A stretch of 64,000 nucleotides of DNA from Thiobacillus sp. GTDB lineage: Bacteria; Pseudomonadota; Gammaproteobacteria; Burkholderiales; Thiobacillaceae. The notes below the pieces were generated by a model, which had not been told where the DNA came from, did not search any database, and was given only the letters and a program-made list of their open reading frames with translations. Positions within the stretch are counted from its first letter, which is position 1, and every line of letters begins with the position of its first letter. The stretch is taken from NCBI RefSeq assembly GCF_018780105.1, contig NZ_JADMKC010000018.1, positions 222,160-286,159 on the forward strand, read 5' to 3'. This document shows positions 40,592-49,258 of this stretch, in pieces. The position numbers were made by a program, and so were the translations under genes.

Positions 40592-41170
40592 GTGACCAAC
40601 GCACAACGCCGGGCCGCATGGCACGCCAGCCGCAAGGCTGAAATGGATTCGTTACGTAACGACGCCACAGCGGAGCCATTACTTAACGGCAGCAAGCCTG
40701 AGCCCACGCTTAAGTCCGTGCCCAACGGCGCGTTCTGCCCCCATGAGGCTGGCGCGTATTACCTGGCGGCCGTGGGTACTGTCGGCACGTTCAAGATGTT
40801 CGCCAAGGATCTCAAGCCGCCCGTTTACACCTACGGCATCACCACCGTTCGGTTTGAACTGGATCCTGATAGCGGAAAATGGATCTGGTTTGATGGTGAG
40901 AAAAACCAATCTCCGCGCAAGACCCAGGATGGCTGGCGTCTTGGCAGCAAGCGCCTGCACGCCACGCGCGAAGGCGCAGAGGCCGAGGTTCAGCGCGAGA
41001 TGGAAAAGAACGGCGACCGGGTAACCCGGGTGCATGACCTGCCCGACGATATGGCTGCGCTGAAAAAAATCCGCAGCGCCCACCACCCGGACCGCAACCC
41101 CGATGCCGATGGCGATCTCTATCAGGCGGTGGTCGAGAAGCTGGACAGGATGCGCACGCTGACCCAGTAA
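40592..41170 (+). CDS. Hypothetical protein with C-terminal J-domain-like HPD segment
   Basis: A 192-residue protein with a GTG start at 40592 and AAGGAG upstream (from 40579). The first 60 residues are polar; the middle is rich in charged and aromatic residues (VYTYGITTVRFELDPD, WIWFDG). The last 40 residues (LKKIRSAHHPDRNPDADG, then a helix) carry the HPD tripeptide and helix III pattern of DnaJ J-domains, but the upstream helix is poorly conserved. It lies directly downstream of tRNA-Asn, a usual insertion site for acquired DNA. Function unknown. Confidence 0.65.
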   Translation: MTNAQRRAAWHASRKAEMDSLRNDATAEPLLNGSKPEPTLKSVPNGAFCPHEAGAYYLAAVGTVGTFKMFAKDLKPPVYTYGITTVRFELDPDSGKWIWFDGEKNQSPRKTQDGWRLGSKRLHATREGAEAEVQREMEKNGDRVTRVHDLPDDMAALKKIRSAHHPDRNPDADGDLYQAVVEKLDRMRTLTQ

Positions 41171-41201
41171 ACCCTGCCGCAACCAGACAGGGTCTAAAAC
41201 C

Positions 41202-41441
41202 ATGCAAGCGATTCAGCCCAACAATCCACTCCACGGTGTCACTCTCGAACAGTTATTGAACGAGCTGGTTGCCTTTCATGGCTGGGATGCATTGGGGCGG
41301 AAAATCGAGATCCGCTGCTTTACCCATGACCCGAGCATCACGTCGAGCCTCAAGTTTCTGCGTCGTACCCCATGGGCGCGGGCGCGTGTGGAATCGCTGT
41401 ATATCGAAATGGTGCAAGGCGTGGGTGCCCGGCAGCGGTAA
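41202..41441 (+). CDS. VF530-family (DUF2132) small protein
   Basis: A 79-residue protein. The segments NNPLHGVTLEQLLNELV, FHGWDALG, IRCFTHDPSITSSLKFLR and TPWARARVESLY match the VF530 family almost throughout its length. Structural work describes the family as small helical, DNA-binding-like proteins of unclear role. It lies 31 bases after the J-domain-like gene and is followed by a strong terminator. Confidence 0.88.
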   Translation: MQAIQPNNPLHGVTLEQLLNELVAFHGWDALGRKIEIRCFTHDPSITSSLKFLRRTPWARARVESLYIEMVQGVGARQR

Positions 41442-41477
41442 CCACAACCCTCTGAATCGGATCCGGGACCCCCATTC

Positions 41478-41508
41478 AAAAAGCCTCGCAGCAATACGAG
41501 GCTTTTTT
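41478..41508 (+). terminator. Rho-independent terminator
   Basis: Perfect 11-pair stem AAAAAGCCTCG (41478-41488) with CGAGGCTTTTT (41497-41507), 8-base loop, flanked by A and T runs, so it can act in both directions. Confidence 0.9.
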
Positions 41509-41538
41509 CATTCCCGGCTTAAAGCGGCATAATCCTCC

Positions 41539-41552
41539 CAAATTCGAATTTG
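41539..41552. promoter_or_regulatory. Perfect 14-base palindrome just ahead of the NarL-type regulator
   Basis: CAAATTCGAATTTG ends 9 bases before the GTG start and touches the GAGGA ribosome site. It could be an autoregulatory operator; no regulator was assigned. Confidence 0.5.
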
Positions 41553-41561
41553 AGGACGCTC

Positions 41562-42209
41562 GTGGCAGCAGCCAAACCCTACCGCATCCTGATCGTCGAC
41601 GATCACGCTCTCATGCGTGAGGGAATCAAGCACATTCTGACCAAGGCCAGCGGCATTCAGGTTGCAGGCGAGGCGGACAGCTCCCGCCGCGCTCAGCAGA
41701 TGGTCCGGCAGGAAAAATGGGATCTGGTGCTGATGGATATCGATTTGCCGGACCGCAGCGGCCTCGAAACCCTGGATCTGCTGAAAAAGGAGCACCCCGA
41801 TCTCAAGATCCTGATGCTGTCCATGCAGCGCGAATCCCACTATGCGGTGCGTGCGCTCAAATCCGGCGCGGCGGGCTATCTCAACAAGCGGTGTTCACCG
41901 GAACAACTGATCGAAGCGATCCGGCTGGCGGCATCCGGCAAGAAATACGTCAGTGCCGAAGTCGCGCAGGAACTGGCCCACACGGTCAGCGGCGAGCGCG
42001 AAGGCCTGCCGCACGAAACCCTGTCCAACCGCGAATTCCAGACCCTGCACATGATTGCCTCGGGGCTGCCGGTATCGGCGATTGCCGACAAATTGCTGCT
42101 CTCGGTCAAAACGGTCAGCATGTACCGTGCCCGCCTGCTTAAAAAGATGCAGCTCAAGAACAACGCCGAACTCACGCATTACGCGTTCAAGCACAATCTG
42201 CTGGGCTAG
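41562..42209 (+). CDS. NarL/FixJ-family response regulator
   Basis: A 215-residue regulator. The receiver domain (about 1-120) has DDHALMREGI, phospho-acceptor Asp in LMDIDLPDRSG and Lys in YLNKRC. The C-terminal LuxR-type HTH (about 148-210) has LSNREFQTLHMIASG and ADKLLLSVKTVSMYRARL. GTG at 41562 with GAGGA 6 bases upstream is preferred over the TTG at 41550. No partner histidine kinase lies nearby. It precedes the motility region, but a role there is only a guess. Confidence 0.88.
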   Translation: MAAAKPYRILIVDDHALMREGIKHILTKASGIQVAGEADSSRRAQQMVRQEKWDLVLMDIDLPDRSGLETLDLLKKEHPDLKILMLSMQRESHYAVRALKSGAAGYLNKRCSPEQLIEAIRLAASGKKYVSAEVAQELAHTVSGEREGLPHETLSNREFQTLHMIASGLPVSAIADKLLLSVKTVSMYRARLLKKMQLKNNAELTHYAFKHNLLG

Positions 42210-42357
42210 CGCCCCATCTTCGTCCGGTTGCAGCGCTTGTCGGAGAAATACCGGCCTTTTACCGCCTTAATCCAGCCTTTCCTTGCCCCCCTGTGCGTTC
42301 TACCATGCGTTTGCACGGTGACGACCCAGGAGGCCGCCCCGGAATCAGGAAGTGAAC

Positions 42358-43947
42358 ATGGCCGAACCCAGCGACAAGATCAATCTGAACAATCCGTCCG
42401 AGGTGGCGCGGGAAACCCTGCGCCGCCTGGCCATGCGTCGGCTGGCGCCCACGCCGGACAATTACCAGACCCTGTACGAGGAAATCAGCGGCGTTCCTAC
42501 TGCGCCCCCATCAAACGCGCCGAGTGCTGCCACCGTATTGGCCGGGCTGGTCATGGACCTCAATTTGCACCACCCTCACTTGGCCGATTCCGCCAACGCG
42601 CTTGATCAGTCGATCCGCAAGGAAGACTGGGCAATGAGCCGCAAGCAACTGGGGCAAATCAGCCGCCTGCTGATCGCAAAGCCGGAAAAGAGCGCCCCGC
42701 CTGCCGTGGCCGCGCCGCCCGCCGACAATCTCGCCTTGTTGCGTGAATCGCTGGCCAAGACCCTGGAATTTGGCGTGGCCTCCCTGCTCAGCCATAGCCC
42801 GTCGCTGGCGGACAAGGCCAAACAAATAGCGGTTGCCTTCCGCAATGCCAACAATGAATCCAGCCTGCGCGACGCCCTCGCCAAGCTGAAAAACCTGTGG
42901 GTCGGCATTGAGTTGCAGGGCAGCGATACGCACGACCAGCAGGAGACGCTCAAACGCATTCTGCTGCTGCTGGTGGAGAACATCGGCGAACTGCTTGACG
43001 ACGACACCTGGCTGCGTGGCCAGCTCGACATGGTGCAGGAAGTCATCGCCGGCCCGATGCTGATCAAATCGCTGCAAGAGGCCGAAAAGCGCCTCAAGGA
43101 AGTCATCTACAAGCAAAGCATGGTCAAGCATGGCTTGCGCGAGGCCACCACCCGGCTCAAGGCCACCATGACCACCTTCGTCAGCCGCCTCAGTGACACG
43201 CTGGCCGCCAACGACGAATACCAGGGAAAAATCACCGCCCACGTCGAACGCATTCATGGCACCGAAGATGTCATCGAACTCAACCGCATCCTGGAAAGTC
43301 TGATCAACGAAACCCGCATTGCGCAAGCCGACAACCGACGCGCGCACGACCAGCTGGTGCACGAACGCGACACCGCCGTGCAGGCCGAAGCCCGCATCAT
43401 GCAGCTGGAAGCCCAGCTCACCGAAATGAGCTTCCTGGTGCGCGAAGACCCGCTCACCGGCAGCCTCAACCGGCGCGGCATGGAAGACGAGTTCGCCCGC
43501 GAGGCCGCACGTGCCGACCGCCACAGCTCCCAGTTTTGCATCGCCGTGATCGATATCGACAATTTCAAGGCGCTGAACGATGCGCGCGGCCACCAGACCG
43601 GCGACGACGCGCTGGTTCATCTGGTTGCGGTCGCCAAGGAGGAATTGCGCCTCACCGACCACATCGCGCGCATGGGTGGCGAAGAGTTTCTGGTGATGCT
43701 GCCCAACACGCCGCTCGAAGGTGCGGTCAAGATCATCACCCGGTTGCAGCGCAGCCTGACCAAGAAATTCTTCCTCGACAAGAACGAGCAGGTGCTGATC
43801 ACCTTCAGCGCCGGCGTTGCGCTGCGCGCCAAGGGTGAAGGGCAGGACGCCAGCATCGCCCGCGCCGACGCCGCCATGTATGTCGCCAAGCAAACCGGGA
43901 AAAACCGCGTGTGTACCGCGCCCGACGCACCGGCTGCAAAAGCATGA
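42358..43947 (+). CDS. GGDEF-domain diguanylate cyclase with coiled-coil N-terminal region
   Basis: A 529-residue soluble protein. Residues about 1-330 have no named domain, with amphipathic and coiled-coil stretches near 215-350. The C-terminal GGDEF domain has an intact GGEEF and RLTD inhibitory site five residues before it, so it should make c-di-GMP under product inhibition. The ATG at 42358 has AGGAAG at 42347-42352 and is preferred over the GTG at 42352. It lies just before the flagellin genes. Confidence 0.88.
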   Translation: MAEPSDKINLNNPSEVARETLRRLAMRRLAPTPDNYQTLYEEISGVPTAPPSNAPSAATVLAGLVMDLNLHHPHLADSANALDQSIRKEDWAMSRKQLGQISRLLIAKPEKSAPPAVAAPPADNLALLRESLAKTLEFGVASLLSHSPSLADKAKQIAVAFRNANNESSLRDALAKLKNLWVGIELQGSDTHDQQETLKRILLLLVENIGELLDDDTWLRGQLDMVQEVIAGPMLIKSLQEAEKRLKEVIYKQSMVKHGLREATTRLKATMTTFVSRLSDTLAANDEYQGKITAHVERIHGTEDVIELNRILESLINETRIAQADNRRAHDQLVHERDTAVQAEARIMQLEAQLTEMSFLVREDPLTGSLNRRGMEDEFAREAARADRHSSQFCIAVIDIDNFKALNDARGHQTGDDALVHLVAVAKEELRLTDHIARMGGEEFLVMLPNTPLEGAVKIITRLQRSLTKKFFLDKNEQVLITFSAGVALRAKGEGQDASIARADAAMYVAKQTGKNRVCTAPDAPAAKA

Positions 43948-44012
43948 ACACCCCGGATCGCCTTGTCTGCAGGGCATCAGAAGAAATGGATGCAGATTTT
44001 TTAAAACCGGCC

Positions 44013-44039
44013 TTAACTTTCTCCAACCCCCGACGATTC
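44013..44039 (+). promoter_or_regulatory. Candidate sigma-28 (FliA) promoter of the flagellin genes
   Basis: TTAACTTT (44013-44020), 11 bases, GACGATTC (44032-44039), compared with the consensus TAAAGTTT-N11-GCCGATAA: 6 of 8 and 5 of 8 matches with exact spacing. It lies 110 bases before the first flagellin start. Confidence 0.55.
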
Positions 44040-44149
44040 TTCACACAACGGCGGTGCATGTAGCCCAGGTGGGCAAGACCAAAGTTGACGGCAACACGCC
44101 CAACGGGGCATCAGCCGAGTCAATCGACCCAGTTTAAGGAGAAAGAACC

Positions 44150-44803
44150 ATGGCACAAGTAATCAACACCAACGTAGGCGCCCTGTTTGCTGGCGCAGCC
44201 CTGAACAAATCGGCGATCGCCCTGCAAACCGCCCAGGAACGCCTGTCTTCCGGCCTGCGCATCAACAGCGCCAAGGACGACGCTTCCGGCCTGGCCATCG
44301 CAGTCGGCTACGACACCCAGATCCGTACCGCCAACGTACAGATCCGCAACGCCAATGACGCCATTTCGACGGCGCAAACCAAGGACGGTTATCTGGGCCA
44401 AGTCACGGAAAACCTCCAGCGCATCAACGAAATTCTGGTGGGCACTCCGGCTGGCACGGCAGAAACGACTGCGCTGCTCGCTGAAAACACCCGTATCAAT
44501 ACGCTTGTCGGCGCCGGTGCACCGACGCTTACCGGCACCATCGCCTCGGTCGCCGCGGATCTGACTGCGGTCATGACCGCCCGCTCCGCCTTCGGCGCCA
44601 CCATGGCGCAAAAGGCTTCCGAAGTGGCCACCCTGCAAACCGCTTCGGTCAACCTGTCCGCTTCCTACAGCCGCATCATGGATACCGACTATGCCGCTGA
44701 AACCGCAGCCCAGGCCAAAAACAACATCCTGCAACAGGCAGGCACAGCGGTCCTGGCGCAGGCTAACCAGACCCCGCAAACCGTGCTGACCCTGTTGCGT
44801 TAA
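44150..44803 (+). CDS. fliC: Flagellin, very short form (copy 1)
   Basis: A 217-residue flagellin. The N-terminal D0/D1 motif (INTNVGALFAGAALNKS, then ERLSSGLRINSAKDDASG) and the C-terminal motif (SASYSRIMDTDYAAETAA, ending QANQTPQTVLTLLR) are complete. The stretch in between is only about 60 variable residues, so the usual second N-terminal D1 helix and all outer domains are missing; most flagellins are at least 270 residues. An AAGGAG site precedes the ATG. It shares its first 164 bases exactly with the next gene. Confidence 0.93.
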   Translation: MAQVINTNVGALFAGAALNKSAIALQTAQERLSSGLRINSAKDDASGLAIAVGYDTQIRTANVQIRNANDAISTAQTKDGYLGQVTENLQRINEILVGTPAGTAETTALLAENTRINTLVGAGAPTLTGTIASVAADLTAVMTARSAFGATMAQKASEVATLQTASVNLSASYSRIMDTDYAAETAAQAKNNILQQAGTAVLAQANQTPQTVLTLLR

Positions 44804-44857
44804 TCGCTGATCCGGACCTGAACCCCGAATCAGTCGACATATTCAAGGAGACATACC

Positions 44858-45538
44858 ATGGCACAAGTAATCAACACCAACGTAGGCGCCCTGTTTGCTG
44901 GCGCAGCCCTGAACAAATCGGCGATCGCCCTGCAAACCGCCCAGGAACGCCTGTCTTCCGGCCTGCGCATCAACAGCGCCAAGGACGACGCTTCCGGCCT
45001 GGCCATCGCAGTCGGCTACGATACCCAGATCCGCACCGCCAACGTGCAGATCCGTAACGCCAACGACGTCATTTCGTCGGCGCAAACCCGAGACGGCTAT
45101 CTGGGGCAGATCACGGAAAATCTGCAACGCATGTCGGAAATTCTGACGGCAACCCCTGGCGGCACGGCGGAAACGGTCGCACTGGCGGGTGAAAATGTCC
45201 GGATTGCAGCGCTTGTTACTGCAGCTGGCGGTGGTGCACCCGCCATTGCGGCCATCGATGCTGCGACCGACACCGCTGCAAACGTTGCCACAGATTTGGG
45301 TAACGTCATGACGGCCCGCGCTGCCTTCGGCGCCACCATGGCGCAAAAGGCCTCCGAAGTGGCCACTCTGCAAACCGCTTCGGTGAACCTGTCCGCTTCC
45401 TATAGCCGCATCATGGATACCGACTACGCTGCAGAAACCGCAGCCCAGGCCAAAAACAACATCCTGCAACAGGCAGGCACAGCGGTCCTGGCGCAGGCTA
45501 ACCAGACTCCGCAAACCGTGTTGACCCTGCTGCGTTAA
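44858..45538 (+). CDS. fliC: Flagellin, very short form (copy 2)
   Basis: A 226-residue flagellin, 54 bases after copy 1. N- and C-terminal parts are nearly identical to copy 1 at the protein level; only about 65 central residues differ (residues about 105-160). An AAGGAGA ribosome site precedes the ATG. The two copies may assemble together or replace each other as filament subunit. Such close ends with a divergent centre suggest recent duplication or gene conversion. Confidence 0.93.
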   Translation: MAQVINTNVGALFAGAALNKSAIALQTAQERLSSGLRINSAKDDASGLAIAVGYDTQIRTANVQIRNANDVISSAQTRDGYLGQITENLQRMSEILTATPGGTAETVALAGENVRIAALVTAAGGGAPAIAAIDAATDTAANVATDLGNVMTARAAFGATMAQKASEVATLQTASVNLSASYSRIMDTDYAAETAAQAKNNILQQAGTAVLAQANQTPQTVLTLLR

Positions 45539-45559
45539 TCGTTAAATTGAAATGAAAAA

Positions 45560-45584
45560 CCCTGGCCGGCGTATCCGGTCGGGG
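45560..45584 (+). terminator. Hairpin after the second flagellin; possible attenuator
   Basis: Stem CCCTGGCCGG (45560-45569) with CCGGTCGGGG (45575-45584), ten pairs with two G-T wobbles, 5-base loop. Only a weak T-run (GATTTAG) follows, so partial termination or 3' end protection of the abundant flagellin transcript is more likely than full termination. Confidence 0.5.
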
Positions 45585-45606
45585 ATTTAGCAAAAAGGAT
45601 ATCGCC

Positions 45607-45960
45607 ATGATTATCCCGAACACTTCCCCCATAAATCAGGCTGTGCAGCTTGATGGCCGCTCCCATCCCGTCGCTCCGGCGTCGGCGAAGGCTGTCGCCG
45701 CACCCGCAACTCAGCCTGCTGCCCGGCAACCTTCCAGCGAAGAGTTGAACACCGCAGTGGCAGCCATCAATCAGGCCATGCAACAGTCGAACCAAAGCCT
45801 GGAATTCAGCGTGGACACCAACACCAATCGAACTGTGGTGAAAATGGTGGACACCAGCACGGGCGAATTGATTCGCCAGTTTCCATCCGAGTCCGTGCTG
45901 GCAATTTCGCGCGGAATCGAAGAGTTTCAGCAGGGTTTACTGCTGACTCAGAAGGCATAA
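45607..45960 (+). CDS. flaG: FlaG-family protein
   Basis: A 117-residue protein. The first 50 residues are Ala/Pro-rich and disordered-looking; the C-terminal part with LEFSVDTNTNRTVVKMVD and GELIRQFPSESVLAISRG is the FlaG domain, linked to filament length control. It sits between flagellins and fliD, its usual place, with AAAAGGA upstream. Confidence 0.9.
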   Translation: MIIPNTSPINQAVQLDGRSHPVAPASAKAVAAPATQPAARQPSSEELNTAVAAINQAMQQSNQSLEFSVDTNTNRTVVKMVDTSTGELIRQFPSESVLAISRGIEEFQQGLLLTQKA

Positions 45961-45975
45961 GCCGGGAGGCATATC

Positions 45976-47412
45976 ATGGCAATCACGGCTTCAAGCACAA
46001 CTGCACTCGATGTCCCTTCGCTCGTCTCGCAGCTGATGGCGGTCGAGCGCCAGCCTATCGACAAGCTCACCGCCAAGATTGCCAGCTACGAAACCAAGAT
46101 TTCGTCCTTTGGCACGCTCAGCAGCCTGGTATCCGGCTTTCAGACCGCATCGGCCGGCATGAACACCAGCCTGCTGAAGTTGACCGCCACGCCCTCCGAT
46201 GCGAGCGTGCTGTCTGCCACGGCGAGCAGCACCGCGGTACCGGGGTCGTACTCGGTGAATGTCAGCCAGCTGGCACAGTCACAAAATCTGGTTGCCGCCG
46301 GCCAAACCAGCAGCACTGCCGCCATCGGCGATGGATCGGCCACCACGGTGACGTTCGATCTGGGCACGATCGACCCCAACACACTCGGCGGCGGCACCCT
46401 GGTCGACGGGATATACAGTGGCGCGATCTTCACTTCCAACGGCAGCGGCACCGCAAGCATCACCATCGATAGCAGCAACAACACCCTGGAAGGCATCCGT
46501 GACGCCATCAATGCCGCTGGGCTGGGCGTCAACGCCACCATCGTCAACGACGGCAGCGGCACGCCCTACCGGCTCGCACTGTCCTCGAGCAATTCCGGTG
46601 TCAGCAACAGTTTCAAGATCACGACCAGCGGCGGCGATGGCTCCATCAACAGCCTGTTGGGCTACGACCCTGAAGGCACGCAAAACCTGACCCAGACGCT
46701 GGCCGCCCAGAATGCCAACCTCACGGTGAACGGCATTGCGATCACCAGCGCGTCCAACACGGTCAGCGAGGCGATTCAGGGCGTTACGCTCACGCTCAAG
46801 AACACCACAAGCACGCCAGCCAGCCTGACGGTCGCACGCGACACGTCAGCGATCAAAACGGCGGCAAGTAGTTTTGTCGATGCCTATAACGCACTGGCCA
46901 GCCAGATCAAATCGCGCTCGGCCTATGGCAGCATCACCCAAGAAGCGGGTTCGCTGGCTGGCGACGGCACCTTGCGCCTGATGCAGGACCAATTGCGCGG
47001 AATCTTCATGACACCGGCAAGTGGCGGCTCGCTGACCACGCTGTCCCAAGTCGGTATTTCAATCCAGAAAGACGGTTCGCTGCTTCTGGATGGCAGCAAA
47101 CTCGACACTGCGGTATCGACCAATTTTGCCGACGTGAGCAATCTGTTCTCCTCGTCGACCGGTTACGCCACCCGGCTGGAAGACTGGGCGAAGTCTGCGC
47201 TTGAGCCAGGCGGGCTGATCGATAACCGCACGAAGAGCCTGACTCAATACATCAAAGACCAGAACGAGGCCGTCGACAAACTGGAAAACCGCATGTCGGC
47301 CCTTGAAAAGAAATACATCGCCGAATACACCAACCTGAATCTCCTGCTGAGCAGAATGAACAGCACCAGCACCTATCTGACCCAGCAATTGGCCAGCAGC
47401 CAGAGCGAATAA
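45976..47412 (+). CDS. fliD: Flagellar filament cap protein FliD
   Basis: A 478-residue hook-associated protein 2. The N-terminal FliD_N region (LDVPSLVSQLMAVERQPID) and the C-terminal region with a coiled-coil (KDQNEAVDKLENRMSALEKK) and MNSTSTYLTQQLA are typical. The middle domain is rich in Ser, Thr and Gly, as expected for the exposed cap. It caps the growing filament and helps flagellin fold. 15 bases separate it from flaG and 14 from fliS. Confidence 0.94.
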   Translation: MAITASSTTALDVPSLVSQLMAVERQPIDKLTAKIASYETKISSFGTLSSLVSGFQTASAGMNTSLLKLTATPSDASVLSATASSTAVPGSYSVNVSQLAQSQNLVAAGQTSSTAAIGDGSATTVTFDLGTIDPNTLGGGTLVDGIYSGAIFTSNGSGTASITIDSSNNTLEGIRDAINAAGLGVNATIVNDGSGTPYRLALSSSNSGVSNSFKITTSGGDGSINSLLGYDPEGTQNLTQTLAAQNANLTVNGIAITSASNTVSEAIQGVTLTLKNTTSTPASLTVARDTSAIKTAASSFVDAYNALASQIKSRSAYGSITQEAGSLAGDGTLRLMQDQLRGIFMTPASGGSLTTLSQVGISIQKDGSLLLDGSKLDTAVSTNFADVSNLFSSSTGYATRLEDWAKSALEPGGLIDNRTKSLTQYIKDQNEAVDKLENRMSALEKKYIAEYTNLNLLLSRMNSTSTYLTQQLASSQSE

Positions 47413-47426
47413 ACAAGGAGACGAAC

Positions 47427-47864
47427 ATGTATGCGAATTACCGAAATGCTGCTAATGCGTATGCCAGTGTCGGCCTGGAAACCGGCGTGGTCGCGGCCAA
47501 TCCGCATCAGCTCATCCTGATGTTGTTCGACGGCGCCGAGCTGTCGGTGCGCATGGCGATCAAGCATATGAACGAGGGCGACATCACCCGAAAATCAGCC
47601 GCCATCACCAAAGCCAGCAACATCATCCAGGAAGGCCTCTGCGCCGCGCTCGACCCCCGCCAGGGTGGCGAAATCGCCGCCCAGCTGCATGCGCTTTACG
47701 ACTACATGATCAAGCGCCTGATGCTTGCGCACATGAACAACCAGAGCGCCCCGCTGGAAGAAGTGCTGGGCCTGTTGCGCGAGCTGCATGAAGCCTGGCA
47801 GCAGATCGGTACCCAAACTCAGGGCCGCACCCAGAACGCCGCCCTGCACCCCATTGCCGCTTGA
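47427..47864 (+). CDS. fliS: Flagellin export chaperone FliS
   Basis: A 145-residue helical protein that binds the flagellin C-terminus. Family motifs YRNAANAYASVGLETGV, PHQLILMLFDGA and the MAIKHMNEGD region are present. AAGGAG precedes the ATG. Usual order fliD-fliS-fliT is kept. Confidence 0.94.
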   Translation: MYANYRNAANAYASVGLETGVVAANPHQLILMLFDGAELSVRMAIKHMNEGDITRKSAAITKASNIIQEGLCAALDPRQGGEIAAQLHALYDYMIKRLMLAHMNNQSAPLEEVLGLLRELHEAWQQIGTQTQGRTQNAALHPIAA

Positions 47865-47878
47865 CCCGGAGACTGAAA

Positions 47879-48208
47879 ATGACCAGTAGCGAAATGCTCA
47901 CCACCTACAACACCCTCTCCGACCTGACCAGCAACATGCTGAGCGCTGCCGAGCAAGGCGAGTGGGATCACGTGGCGGACCTTGAAAATCACTGCCAGAA
48001 CCATGTTGGTACCCTGATGCACACTGCTCCGGTTGCACTGACCGAAAAAGAGCAACGCGCCAAAGTGGCCATCATCCGCGCCATCCTGCAAAACGATGCC
48101 AAGATTCGTGCCCTTGCCGAGCCGCGCCTGCACGATCTGCAACAGCGCCTGAGCATGGCGCGCGCCGGCCAGCGCGGTGTCGAGGCATACGGCTCGCAAC
48201 GCTTGTAA
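47879..48208 (+). CDS. fliT: FliT-like flagellar export chaperone
   Basis: A 109-residue helical protein (starts MTSSEMLTTYNTLSDLTSNML) at the position of fliT, the chaperone for FliD. Sequence conservation in this family is low, so the call rests on length, helix content and position. The ATG at 47879 with GGAG upstream is preferred over the TTG at 47861. Confidence 0.75.
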   Translation: MTSSEMLTTYNTLSDLTSNMLSAAEQGEWDHVADLENHCQNHVGTLMHTAPVALTEKEQRAKVAIIRAILQNDAKIRALAEPRLHDLQQRLSMARAGQRGVEAYGSQRL

Positions 48209-48217
48209 GTCCTTCCC

Positions 48218-49258
48218 ATGATTCCGGCCGATGCCTTGTCCCGCATTCTGGCTGCCCAGCCAGTGCTGGACAGCATCAAGCGCGACCAGGCCGGACCGCG
48301 CGCCGCATTCCAGCACCTGCTCATCGGCCAGGCCGTGACCGGTCAGGTCAAGGGCCAGTCCAAGGGGCTGACACTGGTGTCGATCGAAGGGCAAACCGTT
48401 GCGATGCGCCTGCCGCGTCCGGTTGCAACCGGTGACACGCTGAAAATGAATTTTGCCGGGCACATGCCGCAGCCGGTGTTCGTGCTCGACACCCCGGAAA
48501 CCGCATCCGCCGATGCGCCCCAGCTCAGCCAGACCGCACGCATGCTGAGCGAGTTCATGCAGCGCGTCCCCGAACGCACGCTGCCCACCCTGACCCCGCT
48601 CGCCCCGCTGCTTGAACAACCCGCCCGCGCTCCGGCAGAACTCGCACTCGCCTTGCGTACCGCCGTGGTTCGCAGCGGCCTGTTTTACGAGTCGCACCTG
48701 GCAAACTGGGCAATGGGCCAGGACACGCTGGACGGCCTGATGCAGGAGCCGCAAAACCGGCTGACGTCCAGTCTCGCTCGCACAGATGCAGCCGCGGCCC
48801 TCGCCTTGACGCTGGCCGCGAGTGCGGCGCCCGATGCGCGCGGCCCGGCCGAGCTCGCCGACGCAAGAAATCCTCATCCGCTCAACACCCTGCTGGCGCA
48901 ACAACTGCAGGTACTGGAATCGCCCCAGTTCATCTGGCGCGGCGAGCTGTGGCCGGGGCAAGTGCTGGAATGGCAGGTCCGCCAGGAACCCGACAACTCC
49001 GAAAACCCGGCCTCGCTCACGGCCAAAGAGTCGGAAACGGGCTGGGAATCCCGTCTGAAGCTGACCCTGCCCAATCTCGGCACCGTGAACGTACTGATCA
49101 AGCTCGATGCGCAGCAGGCATTCAGCATCCGGCTGGCGCCCGAACAGGCTGAAGCCGGCGCGCTACTGCAGCAGCATCAGCGCCGCCTGATCGACCAGTT
49201 CGCCACGGCGGGCTGCGCCCTGCAAAGCGTCACGGTGCAAGAAGATGGCAACGCCTGA
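48218..49258 (+). CDS. FliK-like flagellar hook-length control family protein
   Basis: A 346-residue protein with a C-terminal FliK-type domain (SRLKLTLPNLGTVNVLIKL near residue 272, then the 70 residues to the end). The N-terminal part (RPVATGDTLKMNF) is ordered-looking rather than the low-complexity stretch seen in true FliK rulers. A separate FliK is encoded at 57139-58383, so this is a paralogue. Its 3' end overlaps the next gene by 14 bases. Confidence 0.7.
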   Translation: MIPADALSRILAAQPVLDSIKRDQAGPRAAFQHLLIGQAVTGQVKGQSKGLTLVSIEGQTVAMRLPRPVATGDTLKMNFAGHMPQPVFVLDTPETASADAPQLSQTARMLSEFMQRVPERTLPTLTPLAPLLEQPARAPAELALALRTAVVRSGLFYESHLANWAMGQDTLDGLMQEPQNRLTSSLARTDAAAALALTLAASAAPDARGPAELADARNPHPLNTLLAQQLQVLESPQFIWRGELWPGQVLEWQVRQEPDNSENPASLTAKESETGWESRLKLTLPNLGTVNVLIKLDAQQAFSIRLAPEQAEAGALLQQHQRRLIDQFATAGCALQSVTVQEDGNA

